Of a stretch of DNA of 64,000 nucleotides, positions 21,541-38,300 are shown in pieces. The stretch comes from Bombus terrestris. Its lineage: Eukaryota; Arthropoda; Insecta; Hymenoptera; Apidae. How positions within the stretch are numbered: position 1 is the stretch's first letter; each line of letters starts with the position of its first letter. The stretch is taken from assembly GCF_910591885.1 (NCBI RefSeq), contig NC_063271.1, positions 16,795,001 through 16,859,000 on the forward strand, read 5' to 3'. Both the position numbers and the translations under genes were made by a program. Below the pieces are notes generated by a model that was not told where the DNA came from, did not search any database, and saw only the letters and a program-made list of their open reading frames with translations.

Positions 21541-22266
21541 CACTATAACGTATAACGTTATGTCGAATTACCATATCACTTATAACGTTGTATATTATTA
21601 ACATATATCCTATAATGTTATATACTATTACGCAACAACGTATAACGTTATAAACCATAACGTAATAACGTATAACGTTGTATACTGTTACGTAATAACT
21701 TATCACGTTATATACTATTACGTAATAACGTTTAACGTTATATAGTATTACACTATAACGTATAACGTTATGTCGAATTACCATATCACTTATAACGTTG
21801 TATATTATTAACATATATCCTATAACGTTATATACTATTACGTAATAACTTATAGCGTTATGTAGTATTACCATATCACGTATAAGGTATTATATTATTA
21901 CCATATAACCTATTACGTTATATACTATTACGTAGTAACGTATAACGTTATATAGTATTACCATATTACGTATAACGTTATATAGCATTACGATATAACG
22001 TAAAACGATATATACTATTAGGTAATAACGTATAACGTTATGTAGTATAACCATATAAGGTATAACGATATATACTATTACGCAATAACGTATCACGTTA
22101 TCTAGTATCACTATATCACGTATAACGTTTGTATATTAGTATCATATAACGTATAACGTTGTATACTATTACGTAATAACGTATAACGTTATGTATTATT
22201 ACCATATAAGGTATAACGATATATACAATTACGTAATAACGTATCACGTTATATAGTATCACTATA

Positions 22267-23577
22267 TCACGTATAACGTTTGTATATTAGTACCATATAA
22301 CATATATCGTTATATACTATTACGTAATAACGTATAACGTTATGTATTATTACCATATAAGGTATAACGATACATACAATTACGTAATAACGTATCACGT
22401 TATATACTATTACGTAATAACGTATAACGTTATGTATTATTACCATATAAGGTATAACGATACATACAATTACGTAATAACGTATCACGTTATATACTAT
22501 TACGTAATAACGTATAACGTTATATAGTCTTACCATATTACGTATAACGTTATATAGTATTACGATATAACGTAAAATGATATACACTATTACTTATTAA
22601 CTTATAACGTTATATACTATTACGTAATAACGTATAACGTTATATAGTATCACTATATCACGTATAACGTTGTATATTATTACTGTATAACGTATAACGT
22701 TAAATACTATTACGTAATAACGTATAACGTTTATGGTATTACCATATCACGTATAACGTTGTATATTATTACTGTATAACGTATAACATTAAATACTATT
22801 ACGTAATAACGTATAACGTTACATGGTATTACCATATCACGTATAACGTTGTGTATTATTACCATATAACGTACAACGATATATATTATTACGTACTAAC
22901 GTATAACATTATATACTATTACGTAATAACGTATAATGTTATATGGTATTACCATATCACGTATAACGTTGTATATTAATACTATATAACGTATAACGTT
23001 ATATACTATTACGTGATAACGCATAACGTTATATACTCTTACGTATTAACGTATAACGTTATATACTATTACGTAATAACGTATAACGATAAATGGTATT
23101 ACCATATCACGTATAACGTTGTATATTAGTACCATATAACATATATCGTTATATACTATTACGTAATAACGTATAACGTTATGTATTATTACCATATAAG
23201 GTATAACGATACATACAATTACGTAATAACGTATCACGTTATATAGTATCACTATATCACGTATAACGTTTGTATATTAGTACCATATAACATATTACGT
23301 TATATACTATTACGTAATAACGTATAACGTTATGTATTATTACCATATAAGGTATAACGATACATACAATTACGTAATAACGTATCACGTTATATACTAT
23401 TACGTAATAACGTATACCGTTATATAGTATTTCCATATCACGTATAACGTTGTATATTATTACTATATAACGTATAACGTTATATACTATTACGTAATAA
23501 CGTATAACGTTATATAGTCTTACCATATTACGTATAACGTTATATAGTATTACGATATAACGTAAAATGATATACAC
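22267..23577. repeat. 990-bp-offset duplication (33 monomers)
   Basis: Distinctive monomers with ACATATATCG/ACATATTACG, GGTATAACGATACATACAAT and AAAATGATATACACTATTAC at 22,267-22,587 recur at 23,257-23,577. The offset is 990 bp. Confidence 0.8.
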
Positions 23578-24300
23578 TATTACTTATTAACTTATAACGT
23601 TATATACTATTACGTAATAACGTATAACGTTATATAGTATCACTATATCGCGTATAAAGTTGTATATTATTACCATATAACGTATTAACGTTTAACGTTA
23701 TATACTATTACGTAATAACGTATAACGTTATATACTATTACATAATAACGTATAACGTTATATACTATTACGTAATAATATATAACGATAAATGGTATTA
23801 CCATATCACGTATAACGTTGTATATTATTACTCTTTAACGTATAACGTTAAATACTATTACGTAATAACGTATAACGTTACATGGTATTACCATATCACG
23901 TATAACGTTATATATTATTACACTATAACGTATAACGTTATATACTATTACGTAATAACGTATAACGTTATATACTATTACATAATAACGTATAACGTTA
24001 TATACTATTACGTAATAACGTATAACGATATATGGTATTACCATATCACGTATAACGTTGTATATTATTACTGTATAACGTATAACGTTAAATACTATTA
24101 CGTAATAACGTATAACGTTAGATGGTATTACCATATCACGTATAAGGTTGTGTTTTTTTACCATATAACGTACAACGATATATACTATTACGTACTAACG
24201 TATAACGTTATATACTATTACGTAATAACGTATAATGTTATATGGTATTGCCATATCACGTATAACGTTGTATATTATTACTATATAACGTATAACGTTA

Positions 24301-27300
24301 TATACTATTACATAATAACGTATAACGTTATATACTATTGCGTAATAACGTATAACGTTATATACTATTACGTTATAACGTATAACGTTATATAGTGTTA
24401 CACTATAACGTATAACGTTATATACTATTACGTAATAACGTATACCGTTATATAGTATTTCCATATCACGTATAACGTTGTATATTATTACTATATAACG
24501 TATAACGTTATATAGTATTACACTATAACCAATAACGCTATATACTATTACGTAATAACGTATAACGTTACATAGTATTACCATATTACGTATAACGTTA
24601 TATACTATTACGTAATAACGTATAACGTTATGTAGAGTTACCATATCACGTATAACGTTGTATGTTATTACCATATAACGTATAACGTTATATGCTATTA
24701 CGTAATAACGTATAACGTTATGTAGAGTTACCATATCACGTATAACGTTGCATGTTATTACCATATAACGTATGACGTTATATACTATTACGTAATAACG
24801 TATAACGTTATATAGTCTTACCATATTACGTATAACGTTATAAAGTATTACGATATAACGTAAAATGATATTATTACTTATTAACTTATAACGTTATATA
24901 CTATTACGTAATAACATATAACGTTATATAGTATCACTATATCACGTATAAAGTTGTATATTATTACCATATAACGAATAACGTTATATTCTATTACGAA
25001 ATAACGTATAACGTTATGTAGAGTTACCATATCACGTATAACGTTGTATGTTACTACCATATAACGTATGACGTTATATACTATTACGTAATAACGTATA
25101 ACGTTACATGGTATTACCATATCACGTATAACGTTGTATATTACTACTATATAACGTATAACGTTATATACTATTACGTGATAACGCATAACGTTATATA
25201 CAATTACGTATTAACGTATAACGTTATATACTATTACGTAATAACGTATAACGTTATATAGTATCACTATATCACGTATAACGTTGTATATTATTACCGT
25301 ATAACGTATATCGTTATATACTACTACGTAATAACGTATAACGTTATGTATAATTACCATATCACGTGTAAAGTTGCATATTATTACCATATAACCTATA
25401 ACGTTATATAGTATTACGTAATAACGTATAACGTTATATAGTATTACCATATTCCGTATAACGTTATATAATATTACGATATAACGTAAAACGATATATA
25501 CTATTATGTAATAACGTATTACGTTATGTATTATAACCATATAAGGTATAACGATATATACTATTACGTAATAACGTATCCCGTTACATAGTATCACTAT
25601 ATCACGTATAACGTTTGTATATTAGTACCATATAACGTATATCGTTATATACTATTACGTAATAACGTATAACGTTATGTATTATTAGCATATAAGGTAT
25701 AACGATACATACAATTACGTAATAACGTATCACGTTATATACTATTATGTAATAACGTATAACGTTATATAGTATCACTACTTCACGTATAACGTTGAAT
25801 ATTAATACCACATAGCGTATAACGTTATATACTATTACCTAATAACGTATAACGTTATATACTATTACGTAATAACGTATAATGTTATATGGTATTGCCA
25901 TATCACGTATAACGTTGTATATTATTACTATATAACGTATAACGTTATATACTATTACGTAAAAACGTATAACGTTATATACTCTTACGTATTAACGTAT
26001 AACGTTATATACTATTACGTAATATGGTATAACGTTATATAGAATCACTATATCTCGTATAACGTTGTATATTATTACCGTATAACGTATATCGTTATAT
26101 ACTACTACGTAATAACGTATAACGTTATGTATAATTACCATATCACGTATAAAGTTGCATATTATTACCATATAACCTATAAAGTTATATACTATTACGG
26201 AATAACGTATAACGTTATATAGTATTACCATATTACGTATAGCGTTATATAGTATTACGATATAACGTAAAACGATATATACTATTACGTAATAACGTAT
26301 AACGTTATGTATTATTACCATATAAGGTATAACGATATATACAATTACGTAATAACGTATCACGATGTATAGTATTACGTAATAACGTATAACGTTATAT
26401 ACTATTACGTTATAACGTATAACGTTATATACTATTACGTTATAACGTATAACGTTATATACTACTACGTTATCACGTATAACGTTATATATTATTACAC
26501 TATAACCTATAACGTTATATACTATTACATAATAACGTATAACGTTATATACTATTGCGTAATAACGTATAACGTTATATACTATTACGTTATAACGTAT
26601 AACGTTATATAGTGTTACACTATAACGTATAACGTTATATACTATTACGTAATAACGTATACCGCTATATAGTATTTCCATATCACGTATAACGTTGTAT
26701 ATTATTACTATATAACGTATAACGTTATATAGTATTACACTATAACCAATAACGTTATATACTATTACGTAATAACGTATAACGTTACATAGTATTACCA
26801 TATTACGTATAACGTTATATACTATTACGTAATAACGTATAACGTTATGTAGAGTTACCATATCACGTATAACGTTGTATGTTATTACCATATAACGTAT
26901 AACGTTATATGCTATTACGTAATAACGTATAACGTTATGTAGAGTTACCATATCACGTATAACGTTGCATGTTATTACCATATAACGTATGACGTTATAT
27001 ACTATTACGTAATAACGTATAACGTTATATAGTCTTACCATATTACGTATAACGTTATATAGTATTACGATATAACGTAAAATGATATATACTATTACTT
27101 ATTAACTTATAACGTTATATACTATTACGTAATAACATATAACGTTATATAGTATCACTATATCACGTATAAAGTTGTATATTATTACCATATAACGTAT
27201 AACGTTATATTCTATTACGAAATAACGTATAACGTTATGTAGAGTTACCATATCACGTATAACGTTGTATGTTACTACCATATAACGTGTGACGTTATAT

Positions 27301-28100
27301 ACTATTACGTAATAACGTATAACGTTACATGGTATTACCATATCACGTATAACGTTGTATATTATTACTATATAACGTATAACGTTATATACTATTAAGT
27401 GATAACGCATAACGTTATATACTCTTACGTATTAACGTATAACGTTATATAATATTACGTAATAACGTATAACGTTATATAGTATCACTATATCACGTAT
27501 AACGTTGTATATTATTACCGTATGACGTATATCGTTATATACTACTACGTAATAACGTATAACGTTATGTATAATTACCTTATCACGTATAAAGTTGCAT
27601 ATTATTACCATATAACCTATAACGTTATATAGTATTACGTAATAACGTATAACGTTATATAGTATTACCATATTCCGTATAACGTTATATAATATTACGA
27701 TATAACGTAAAACGATATATACTATTATGTAATAACGTATTACGTTATGTATTATAACCATATAAGGTATAACGATATATACTATTACGTAATAACGTAT
27801 CCCGTTACATAGTATCACTATATCACGTATAACGTTTGTATATTAGTACCATATAACGTATATCGTTATATACTATTACGTAATAACGTATAACGTTATG
27901 TATTATTATCATATAAGGTATAACGATACATACAATTACGTAATAACGTATCACGTTATATACTATTATGTAATAACGTATAACGTTATATAGTATCACT
28001 ACTTTACGTATAACGTTGAATATTAATACCACATAGCGTATAACGTTATATACTATTACCTAATAACGTATAACGTTATATACTATTACGTAATAACGCA
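24301..28100. repeat. Duplicated 1.58-kb segment, offset about 2.22 kb
   Basis: About 24,301-25,880 is repeated at about 26,518-28,100 with the same order of rare variants (TATAGTGTTACACTATAACG, ATAACCAATAACG, CATGTTATTACC, TTGAATATTAATACCACATAGCG). The offset drifts from 2,217 to 2,221 bp, so small indels have accumulated. The interval between (25,880-26,518) is itself similar to DNA about 780 bp to its left. Confidence 0.8.
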
Positions 28101-29292
28101 TAACGTTATATACTCTTACGTATTAACGTATAACGTTATATACTATTACGTAATAACGTATAACGTTATATAGTATCACTATATCACGTATAACGTTGTA
28201 TATTATTACCGTATAACGAATATCGTTATATACTACTACGTAATAACGTATAACGTTATGTATAATTACCATATCACGTATAAAGTTGCATATTATTATC
28301 ATATAACCTATAACGTTATATACTACTACGTAATAACGTATAACGTTATATAGTTTTACCATATTACGTATAACGTTGTATATTATTACTATATAACGTA
28401 TAACGTTATATACTATTACGTGATAACGTATAACGATATATACTATTACGTATTAACGTATCACGCTATATACTATTACGTTATAACGTATAACGTTATG
28501 TACTATTACGTTATAACGTATAACGTTATATGCCATTACGTAATAACGTATAACGTTATATACTATTACGTAATAACGTATAGCGTTATGTAGTACTACT
28601 ATATAAGGTATAACGATATATACTATTACGTAATAACATATCACGTTATATATTATTACGTAATAACGTTTAACGTTATATACTATTGCGAAATAACGCA
28701 TAACGTTATATACTATTACCTATTAACGTATAACGTTATATACTATTACGTAATAACGTATAACGTTATCTACTATTACGCATTAACGTATAACGTTATA
28801 TAGTATTACACTATAACGTATAAAGTTACATACTATTACGAAATAACGTATACCGTTATATAATATTTCCATATCTCGTGTAACGTAGTGTATTATTACC
28901 ATATAACGTATAACGATATATACTATTACGCTATAACGTATAACGTTATATAGTATTTCACTATAACGTATAACGTTATATACTATTACGTAATAACGTA
29001 TACCGTTATATAGTATTTCCATATCACGTATAACGTTGCATGTTATTACCATATAACATATGACGTTATATACTATTACGTAATAACGTATAACGTTATA
29101 TAGTATTACCATATTACGTATAACGTTATATAGTATTACGATATAACGTAAAATGATATATACTATTACTTATTAACTTATGACATTATATACTATTACG
29201 TAATAACGTATAACGTTATCTAGTATTACCATATTACGTATAACGTTATGTAGTATTACGATATAACGTATAACGATATATACTATTACGTA

Positions 29293-30282
29293 TTAACGTA
29301 TCACATTATATACTATTACGATATAAGGTATAACGTTATGTACTATTACGTTATAACGTATAACGTTATATACTATTACGTAATAACGTATCACGTTATA
29401 TACTATTACGTAATAACGTATAGCGTTATGTGGTATTACCATATAAGGTATAACGATATATACTATTACGTAATAACATATCACGTTATATACTATTACG
29501 TAATAACGTATAACGTTATATAGTACTATCATATAACGTATAAGGTTGTATACTGTTACGTAATAACGTATCACGTAATATACTAGTACGTAATAACGTT
29601 TAACGTTATATAGTATTACCACATTACGTATAACGATATATAGTATTACTATATAACGCATAATGATATATACTATTACGTATTAACGTATAACGTTATA
29701 TACTATTACGTAATAACGTATAACGTTATATAGTCTTACCATATTACGTATAACGTTATATAGTATTACGATATAACGTAAAATGATATATACTATTACT
29801 TAATAACTTATAACGTTATATACTATTACGTAATAACGTATAACGTTATCTAGTATTGCCATATTACGTATAACGTTATGTAGTATTACGATATAACGTA
29901 TAACGATATATACTATTACGTATTAACGTATCACATTATATACTATTACGTTATAACGTATAACGTTATGTACTATTACGTTATAACGTATAACGTTATA
30001 TACTATTACGTAATAACGTATCACGTTATATACTATTACGTAATAAAGTATAGCGTTATGTAGTATTACCATATAAGGTATAACGATATATACTATTACG
30101 TAATAAGATATCACGTTATATACTATTACGTAATAACGTATAACGTTATATAGTTCTACCATAATACGTATAACGTTGTATACTGTTACGTAATAACGTA
30201 TCACGTAATATACTATTACGTAATAACGTTTAACGTTATATAGTATTACCATAATACGTATAACGACATATAGTATTACCAT
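29293..30282. repeat. 630-bp-offset duplication (21 monomers)
   Basis: The variant string at 29,293-29,661 (GTATAGCGTTATGTGG, ATAACATATCACG, GTATCACGTAATATAC) recurs at 29,923-30,282 at an offset of about 630 bp with scattered changes. Confidence 0.7.
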
Positions 30283-33200
30283 ATAACGTATAACGATATA
30301 TACTATTACGTATTAACGTATAACGTTATATACTATTACGTAATAACGTATAACGTTATATGGTATTACCATATCACGTATAACGTTGTGTATTATTACC
30401 ATATAACCTATAACGATATATATAGTGTTACGTAATAACGTATAACGTTATATAGTACTACCATATACCGTATAACGTTGTATACTGTTACGTAATAACG
30501 TATCACGTTATATACTATTACGTAATAACGTGTAACGTTATATAGTTCTACCATATAACGTATAACGTTGTATACTGTTACGTAATATTGTATCACGTAA
30601 TATACTATTACGTAATAACGTTTAACGTTATATAGTATTACCATATTACGTATAACGACATATAGTATTACCATATAACGTATAACGATATATACTATTA
30701 CGTATTAACGTATAACGTTATATACTATTACGTAATAACGCATAACGTTATATACTATTACGTATTAACGTATAACGTTATATACTATTACGTATTAACG
30801 TATCACGTTATATACTATTACGTAATAACGTTTAACGGTATATAGTATTACCATATTACGTATAACGTTATATAGTATTACCATATAACGTATAACGGTA
30901 TATAGTATTACGTATTAACGTATAACGTTATATACTATTACGTAATAACGTATAACGTTATATAGTATCACTATATCACGTATAACGTTGTATATTAATA
31001 CCACATAGCGTATAACGTTATATACTATTACGTAATAACGTATAACGTTATATAGTATCACTATATCACCTATAACGTTGTATATTATTACCATATAACG
31101 TATAACGTTATATACTATTACGTATTAACTTATAACGTTATATACTATTACGTCATAACGCATAACGTTATATACTATTACGTATTAACGTATAACGTTA
31201 TATACTATTACGTATTAACGTATAACGTTATATACTATTACGTAATAACGTATAACGTTATATGGCATTACCATATCACGTATAACGTTGTGTATTATTA
31301 CCATATAACGTATAACGATATATACTATTACGCAATAACGTATAACGTTATATAGTACTATCATATAACGTATAACGTTGGATAGTGTTACGTAATAACG
31401 TATCACGTTATATACTATTACGTAATAACGTTTAACGGTATATAGTATTACCATATTACGTATAACGTTATATAGTATTACCATATAACGTATAACGGTA
31501 TATAGTATTACGTATTAACGTATAACGTTATATACTATTACGTAATAACGTATAACGTTATATAGTATCACTATATCACGTATAACGTTGTATATTAATA
31601 CCACACAGCGTATAACGTTATATACTATTACGTAATAACGTATAACGTTATATAGTATCACTATATCACCTATAACGTTGTATATTATTACCATATAACG
31701 TATAACGTTATATACTATTACGTATTAACGTATCACATTATATACTATTACGTTATAACGTATAACGTTATGTACTATTACGTTATAACGTATAACGTTA
31801 TATACTATTACGTAATAACGTATAACGTTATATAGTATCTCTATATCACGTATAGCGTTGTATGTTAATACCACATAGCGTATAACGTTATATACTATTA
31901 CATAATAACGTATAACGTTATATACTATTACGTAATAACGTATAACGTTATATAGTATTACCATATAACGTATAACGATGTATATTATTACTGTATAACG
32001 TATATCGTTATATACCATTACGTAATAACGTATAACGTTATGTATTATTACCATATAAGGTATAACGATACATACAATTACGTAATAACGTATCACGTTA
32101 TATACAATTACGTAATAACGTATAACGTTATATACTATTACGCTATAACGTATAACGTTATATAGTATTTCACTATAACGTATAACGTTATATACTATTA
32201 CGTAATAACGTATACCGTTATATAGTATTTCCATATCACGTATAACGTTGTATATTATTACTATATGACGTATAACGTTATATAGTATTACACTATTACC
32301 TATAACGTTATATACTATTACGTAATACCGTATAACGTTATATAGTATTTCCATATTACGTATAACGTTATATAGTATTACGATATAACGTAAAATGATA
32401 TATACTATTACATATTAACTTATAACGTTATATACTATTACGTAATAACGTATAACGTTATATAGTATCACTATATCACCTATAACGTTGTATATTATTA
32501 CCATATAACGTATAACGTTATATACTATTACGTAATAACGTATAACATTATGTAGAGTTGCCATATCACGTATAACGTTGCATGTTATTACCATATAACG
32601 TATGACGTTATATACTATTACGTAATAACGTATAACGTTATATAGTCTTACCATATTACGTATAACGTTATGTAGTATTACGATATAACGTATAACGATA
32701 TATACTATTACGTATTAACGTATCACATTATATACTATTACGTTATAACGTATAACGTTATGTACTATTAAGTTTAACGTATAACGTTATATACTATTAC
32801 GTAATAACGTATCACGTTATATACTATTACGTAATAACGTATAACGTTATATGGTATTACCATATCACGTATAACGTTGTGTACTATTACCATATAACCT
32901 ATAACGATATATACTATTACGTAATAACGTATAACGTTATATAGTACTACCATATAACGTATAACGTTGTATACTGTTACGTAATAACGTATCACGTTAT
33001 ATACTATTACGTAATAACGTATAACGTTATGTACTATTACGATGTAACGTATAACGTTGTATAGTACTACGTTATAACGTATAACGTTATATGGTATTAC
33101 GTTATAACGTATAACGTTATGGAGTATTACGTCATATCGTAAAACGTTATAAACTATTACTATATAACGTATTACGTTATATGGTATTACGATATAATGT

Positions 33201-35304
33201 ATAACGTTATATAGTATTACGATATAACGTATAACGTTATATAGTATTACGTCATAACGTATAAGTTTATAAACTATTACTATATAACGTATAACGTTAT
33301 ATACTATTACGACGTAATGTCTAACGTTATATATTATTACTATACAACGTGTAACGTTATATAGTACTACGTTATATCGTATAACGTTATAAACTATTAC
33401 TGTACAACGTATAACGATATATAATACTACGTCATAACGTGTAAGGTTATAAACTATTACTATATAACGTATAACGTTATATACTATTACGGTGTAATGT
33501 TTAACGTTATATACTATTACTATACAACGTGTATCGTTATATAGTACCACGTTGTAACGTATAACGTTATAAACTATAACTATATAACGTATAACGTTAT
33601 AAACTATTACTATACAACGTGTACCGTTATATAGTATGACGTTACATCGTATAACGTTATATGGTATTACGTCATAACGCATAACGTTATAAACTATTAC
33701 TATATAACGTATAACGTTATATACTATTACGACGTAACGTATAACGTTCTATACTATTACTATACAACGTGTATCGTTGTATAGTACTACGTTATAACGT
33801 ATAACGTTATATAGTATTACGATATAACGTATAACGTTATATACTATTACGATGTAATGTTTAACGTTATATATTATTACCATACAACGTGTATCGTTAT
33901 ATAGTACTACGTTATATCGTATAACGTTATAAACTATTACTATACAACGTATAACGTTATATAGAATTACGTCATAACGCATAACGTTATAAACTATTAC
34001 TATATAACTTATAGCGTTATATACTATTACGACGTAACGTATAACGTTCTATACTATTACTATACAACGTGTATCGTTATATAGTACTACGTTATAACGT
34101 ATAACGTTATATAGTATTACGATATAATGTATAACGTTATATAGTATTACGTCATAACGTATAAGGTTATAAACTATTACTATATAACGTATAACGTTAT
34201 ATACTATTACGATGTAATGTCTAACGTTATATATTATTACTATACAACGTGTATCGTTATATAGTACTACGTTATATCGTATAACGTTATAAACTATTAC
34301 TATACAACGTATAACGATATATAGTACTACGTCATAACGTATAAGGTTATAAACTATTACTATATAACGTATAACGTTATATACTATTACGATGTAATGT
34401 TTAACGTTATATATTATTACTATACAACGTGTATCGTTATATAGTACTACGTTATATCGTATAACGTTATAAACTATTACTATACAACGTATAACGTTAT
34501 ATAGTATTACGTCATAACGTGTAAGGTTATAAACTATTACTATATAACGTATAACGTTATATACTATTACGGTGTAATGTTTAATGTCATATACTATTAC
34601 TATACAACGTGTACCGTTATATAGTATGACGTTATATCGTATAACGTTATATGGTATTACGTTATAACGTATAACGTTATATAGTATTACGTCTTAACGT
34701 ATAACGTTATATGGTATTACGTTATAACGTATAACGTTATATAGTGTTACGATATAACGTATAACGTTATATGGTATTACGTTATTACGTATAACGTTAT
34801 ATAGTATTACTATACAATGTGCAACTGTATATCGTATGCCGTTATAACATTATTACGTAAAACGTTATATACTATTACGTCATAACGTATAACGTTATAA
34901 ACTATTACTATATAACGTATAACGTTATACACTATTACGATGTAATGTTTAACGTTATATATTATTACTATACTACGTGTATCGTTATATAGTACCACGT
35001 TATATCGTATAGCGTTATAAACTATTACTATACAACGTATAACGTTATATAGTATTACGTCATAACGTATAAGGTTATAAACCATTACTATATAACGTAT
35101 AACGTTATTACGATATAACGTATAGCGTTATATAGTATTACGTCATAACGTATAAGGTAATAAACTATTACTATATAACGTATAACGTTATATACTATTA
35201 CGATGTAATGATTAACGTTATATATTATTACTATACAACGTGTATCGTTATATAGTACTACGTTATATCGTATAACGTTATAAACTATTACTATACAACG
35301 TATA

Positions 35305-38300
35305 ACGTTATATAGTATTACGTCATAACGTATAAGGTTATAAACTATTACTATATAACGTATAACGTTATATACTATATTATGTAATGTATAACGTTAT
35401 ATACTATTACTATACAACGTTTAACGTTATATAGTATTACGTCATAACGTATAACGTTATAAAGTATTACTCTATAACGTATAACGTTATATACTATATT
35501 ATGTAATGTAAAACGTTATATACTATTACTATACAACGTGTAACGTTATATAGTACTACGTTATAACGTATAACGTTATAAACTATTACTATATAACGTA
35601 TAACTTTATATACTATTACGATGTAACGTATAACGTTGTGTAGTATTACGTCATATCGTACAACGTTATAAATTATTACTATATAACGTATAACGTTATA
35701 TAGTATTACGATATAACGTATGACGTTATATACTATAACGATGTAATGTATAACGTTATATACTACTACTATACAACGTGTAACGTTATATAGTACTACG
35801 TTATAACGTATAACGTTATAAACAATTACTATATAACGTATAACGTTATATGGTACTACGATATAATGTATAACGTTATATAGTATTACGTTATAACGTA
35901 TAACGTTATAAACTATTACTATATAACGTGTAACGTTATATGGTATTACGATATAATGTATAACGTTATATAGTATTACGTTATAACGTATAACGTTATA
36001 AACTATTACTATATAACTTATAACTTTATATACTATTACGATGTAACGTATAACGTTATATACCATTACTATACAACGTGTATCGTTATATAGTATTACG
36101 TTATGACGTATAACGTTATAAACTATTACTATACAACGTGTAACGCTATATAATATTACGTTATAACGTATAACGTTATATAGTGTTACGATATAACGTA
36201 TAACGTTATATAGTATTACGTCATAACGTATAAGGTTATATAGTATTACGTCATAACGTATAACGTTATAAACTATTACTATATAACGTATAACGTTATA
36301 TAGTATTACGATATAACGTATAACGTTATATAGTATTACGTCATAACGTATAACGTTATATGGTATTGCGTTATTACGTATAACGTTATATAGTATTACT
36401 ATACAATGTGTAACGGTATATCGTATGCCGTTATAACATTATTACGTAGAACGTTATATACTATTACGTTATAACGTATAACGTTATATGGTATTACGTC
36501 ATAACGTATAACGTTATAAACTATTATTATACAACGTATAACGTTATATAGTATTACGTCATAACGTATAACGTTATAAACTATTACTATATAACGTATA
36601 ACGTTATATACTATTACGACGTAACGTATAACGTTCTATACAATTACTATACAACGTGTATCGTTGTATAGTACTACGTTATAACGTATAACGTTATATA
36701 GTATTACGATATAAAGTATAACGTTATATAGTATTACGATATAACGTATAACGTTATATAGTATTACGTCATAACCTATAACGTTATATGGTATTGCGTT
36801 ATTACGTATAACGTTATATAGTATTACTATACAATGTGTAACGGTATATCGTATGCCGTTATAACATTATTACGTAGAACGTTATATACTATTACGTTAT
36901 AACGTATAACGTTATATGGTATTACGTTATAACGTATAACGATATATAGTATTACGATATAACGTATAACGTTATATAGTATTACGTCATAACGCATAAC
37001 GTTATAAACTATTACTATATAACGTATAACGTTATATACTATTACGACGTAACGTATAACGTTCTATACTATTACTATACAACGTGTATCGTTGTATAGT
37101 ACTACGTTATAACGTATAACGTTATATAATATTACGATATAACGTATAACGTTATATACTATTACGATGTAATGTTTAACGTTATATATTATTACCATAC
37201 AACGTGTATCGTTATATAGTACTACGTTATATCGTATAGCGTTATAAACTATTACTATACAACGTATAACGTTATATAGTATTACGTCATAACGTATAAG
37301 GTTATAAACCATTACTATATAACGTATAACGTTATTACGATATAACGTATAACGTTATTACGATATAACGTATAACGTTATATAGTATTACGTCATAACG
37401 TATAAGGTAATAAACTATTACTATATAACGTATAACGTTATATACTATTACGATGTTATGATTAACGTTATATATTATTACTATACAACGTGTATCGTTA
37501 TATAGTACTACGTTATATCGTATAACGTTATAAACTATTACTATACAACGTATAACGTTATATAGTATTACGTCATAACGTATAAGGTTATAAACTATTA
37601 TTATATAACGTATAACGTTATATACTATATTATGTAATGTATAACGTTATATACTATTACTATACAACGTGTAACGTTATATAGTATTACGTCATAACGT
37701 ATAACGTTATAAACTATTACTATATAACGTATAACGTTATATACTATATTATGTAATGTATAACGTTATATACTATTACTATACAACGTGTAACGTTATA
37801 TAGTACTACGTTATAACGTATAACGTTATAAACTATTACTATATAACGTATAACTTTATATACTATTACGATGTAACGTATAACGTTGTATAGTATTACG
37901 TCATAACGTACAACGTTATAAATTATTACTATATAACGTATAACGTTATATAGTATTACGATATAACGTATGACGTTATATACTATAACGATGTAATGTA
38001 TAACGTTATATACTACTACTATACAACGTGTAACGTTATATAGTACTACGTTATAACGTATAACGTTATAAACTATTACTATATAACGTATAACGTTATA
38101 TGGTATTACGATATAATGTATAACGTTATATAGTATTACGTTATAACGTATAACGTTATAAACTATTACTATATAACCTATAACGTTATATGGTATTACG
38201 ATATAATGTATAACGTTATATAGTATTACGTTATAACGTATAACGTTATAAACTATTACTATATAACTTATAACTTTATATACTATTACGATGTAACGTA

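Larger units (their letters stand above)
18001..33035. repeat. Satellite block I, 30-bp monomer
   Basis: About 500 head-to-tail copies of a 30-bp unit; a clean example is 21,121-21,150. The core is ATAACGTATAACGTTATA, containing the perfect palindrome TATAACGTTATA. GC is about 23% with three CpGs per unit. The commonest 5' parts are GTAATAACG and CCATATCACG, with CCATATAACG and GATATAACG minor. Variants alternate irregularly. The minus strand has one stop-free phase that reads YNVIRYYVIV per unit, so open frames up to 349 codons appear. They are not treated as genes. Duplicated segments with offsets of 270, 510, 630 and 990 bp and about 2.22 kb are embedded, nearly all multiples of 30. Confidence 0.97.

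Noticed and set aside
18001..33035. Possible CRISPR-like array because of regular short repeats
   Set aside because: There are no unique spacers. Repeats are directly head to tail, the unit varies throughout, and the context is eukaryotic.
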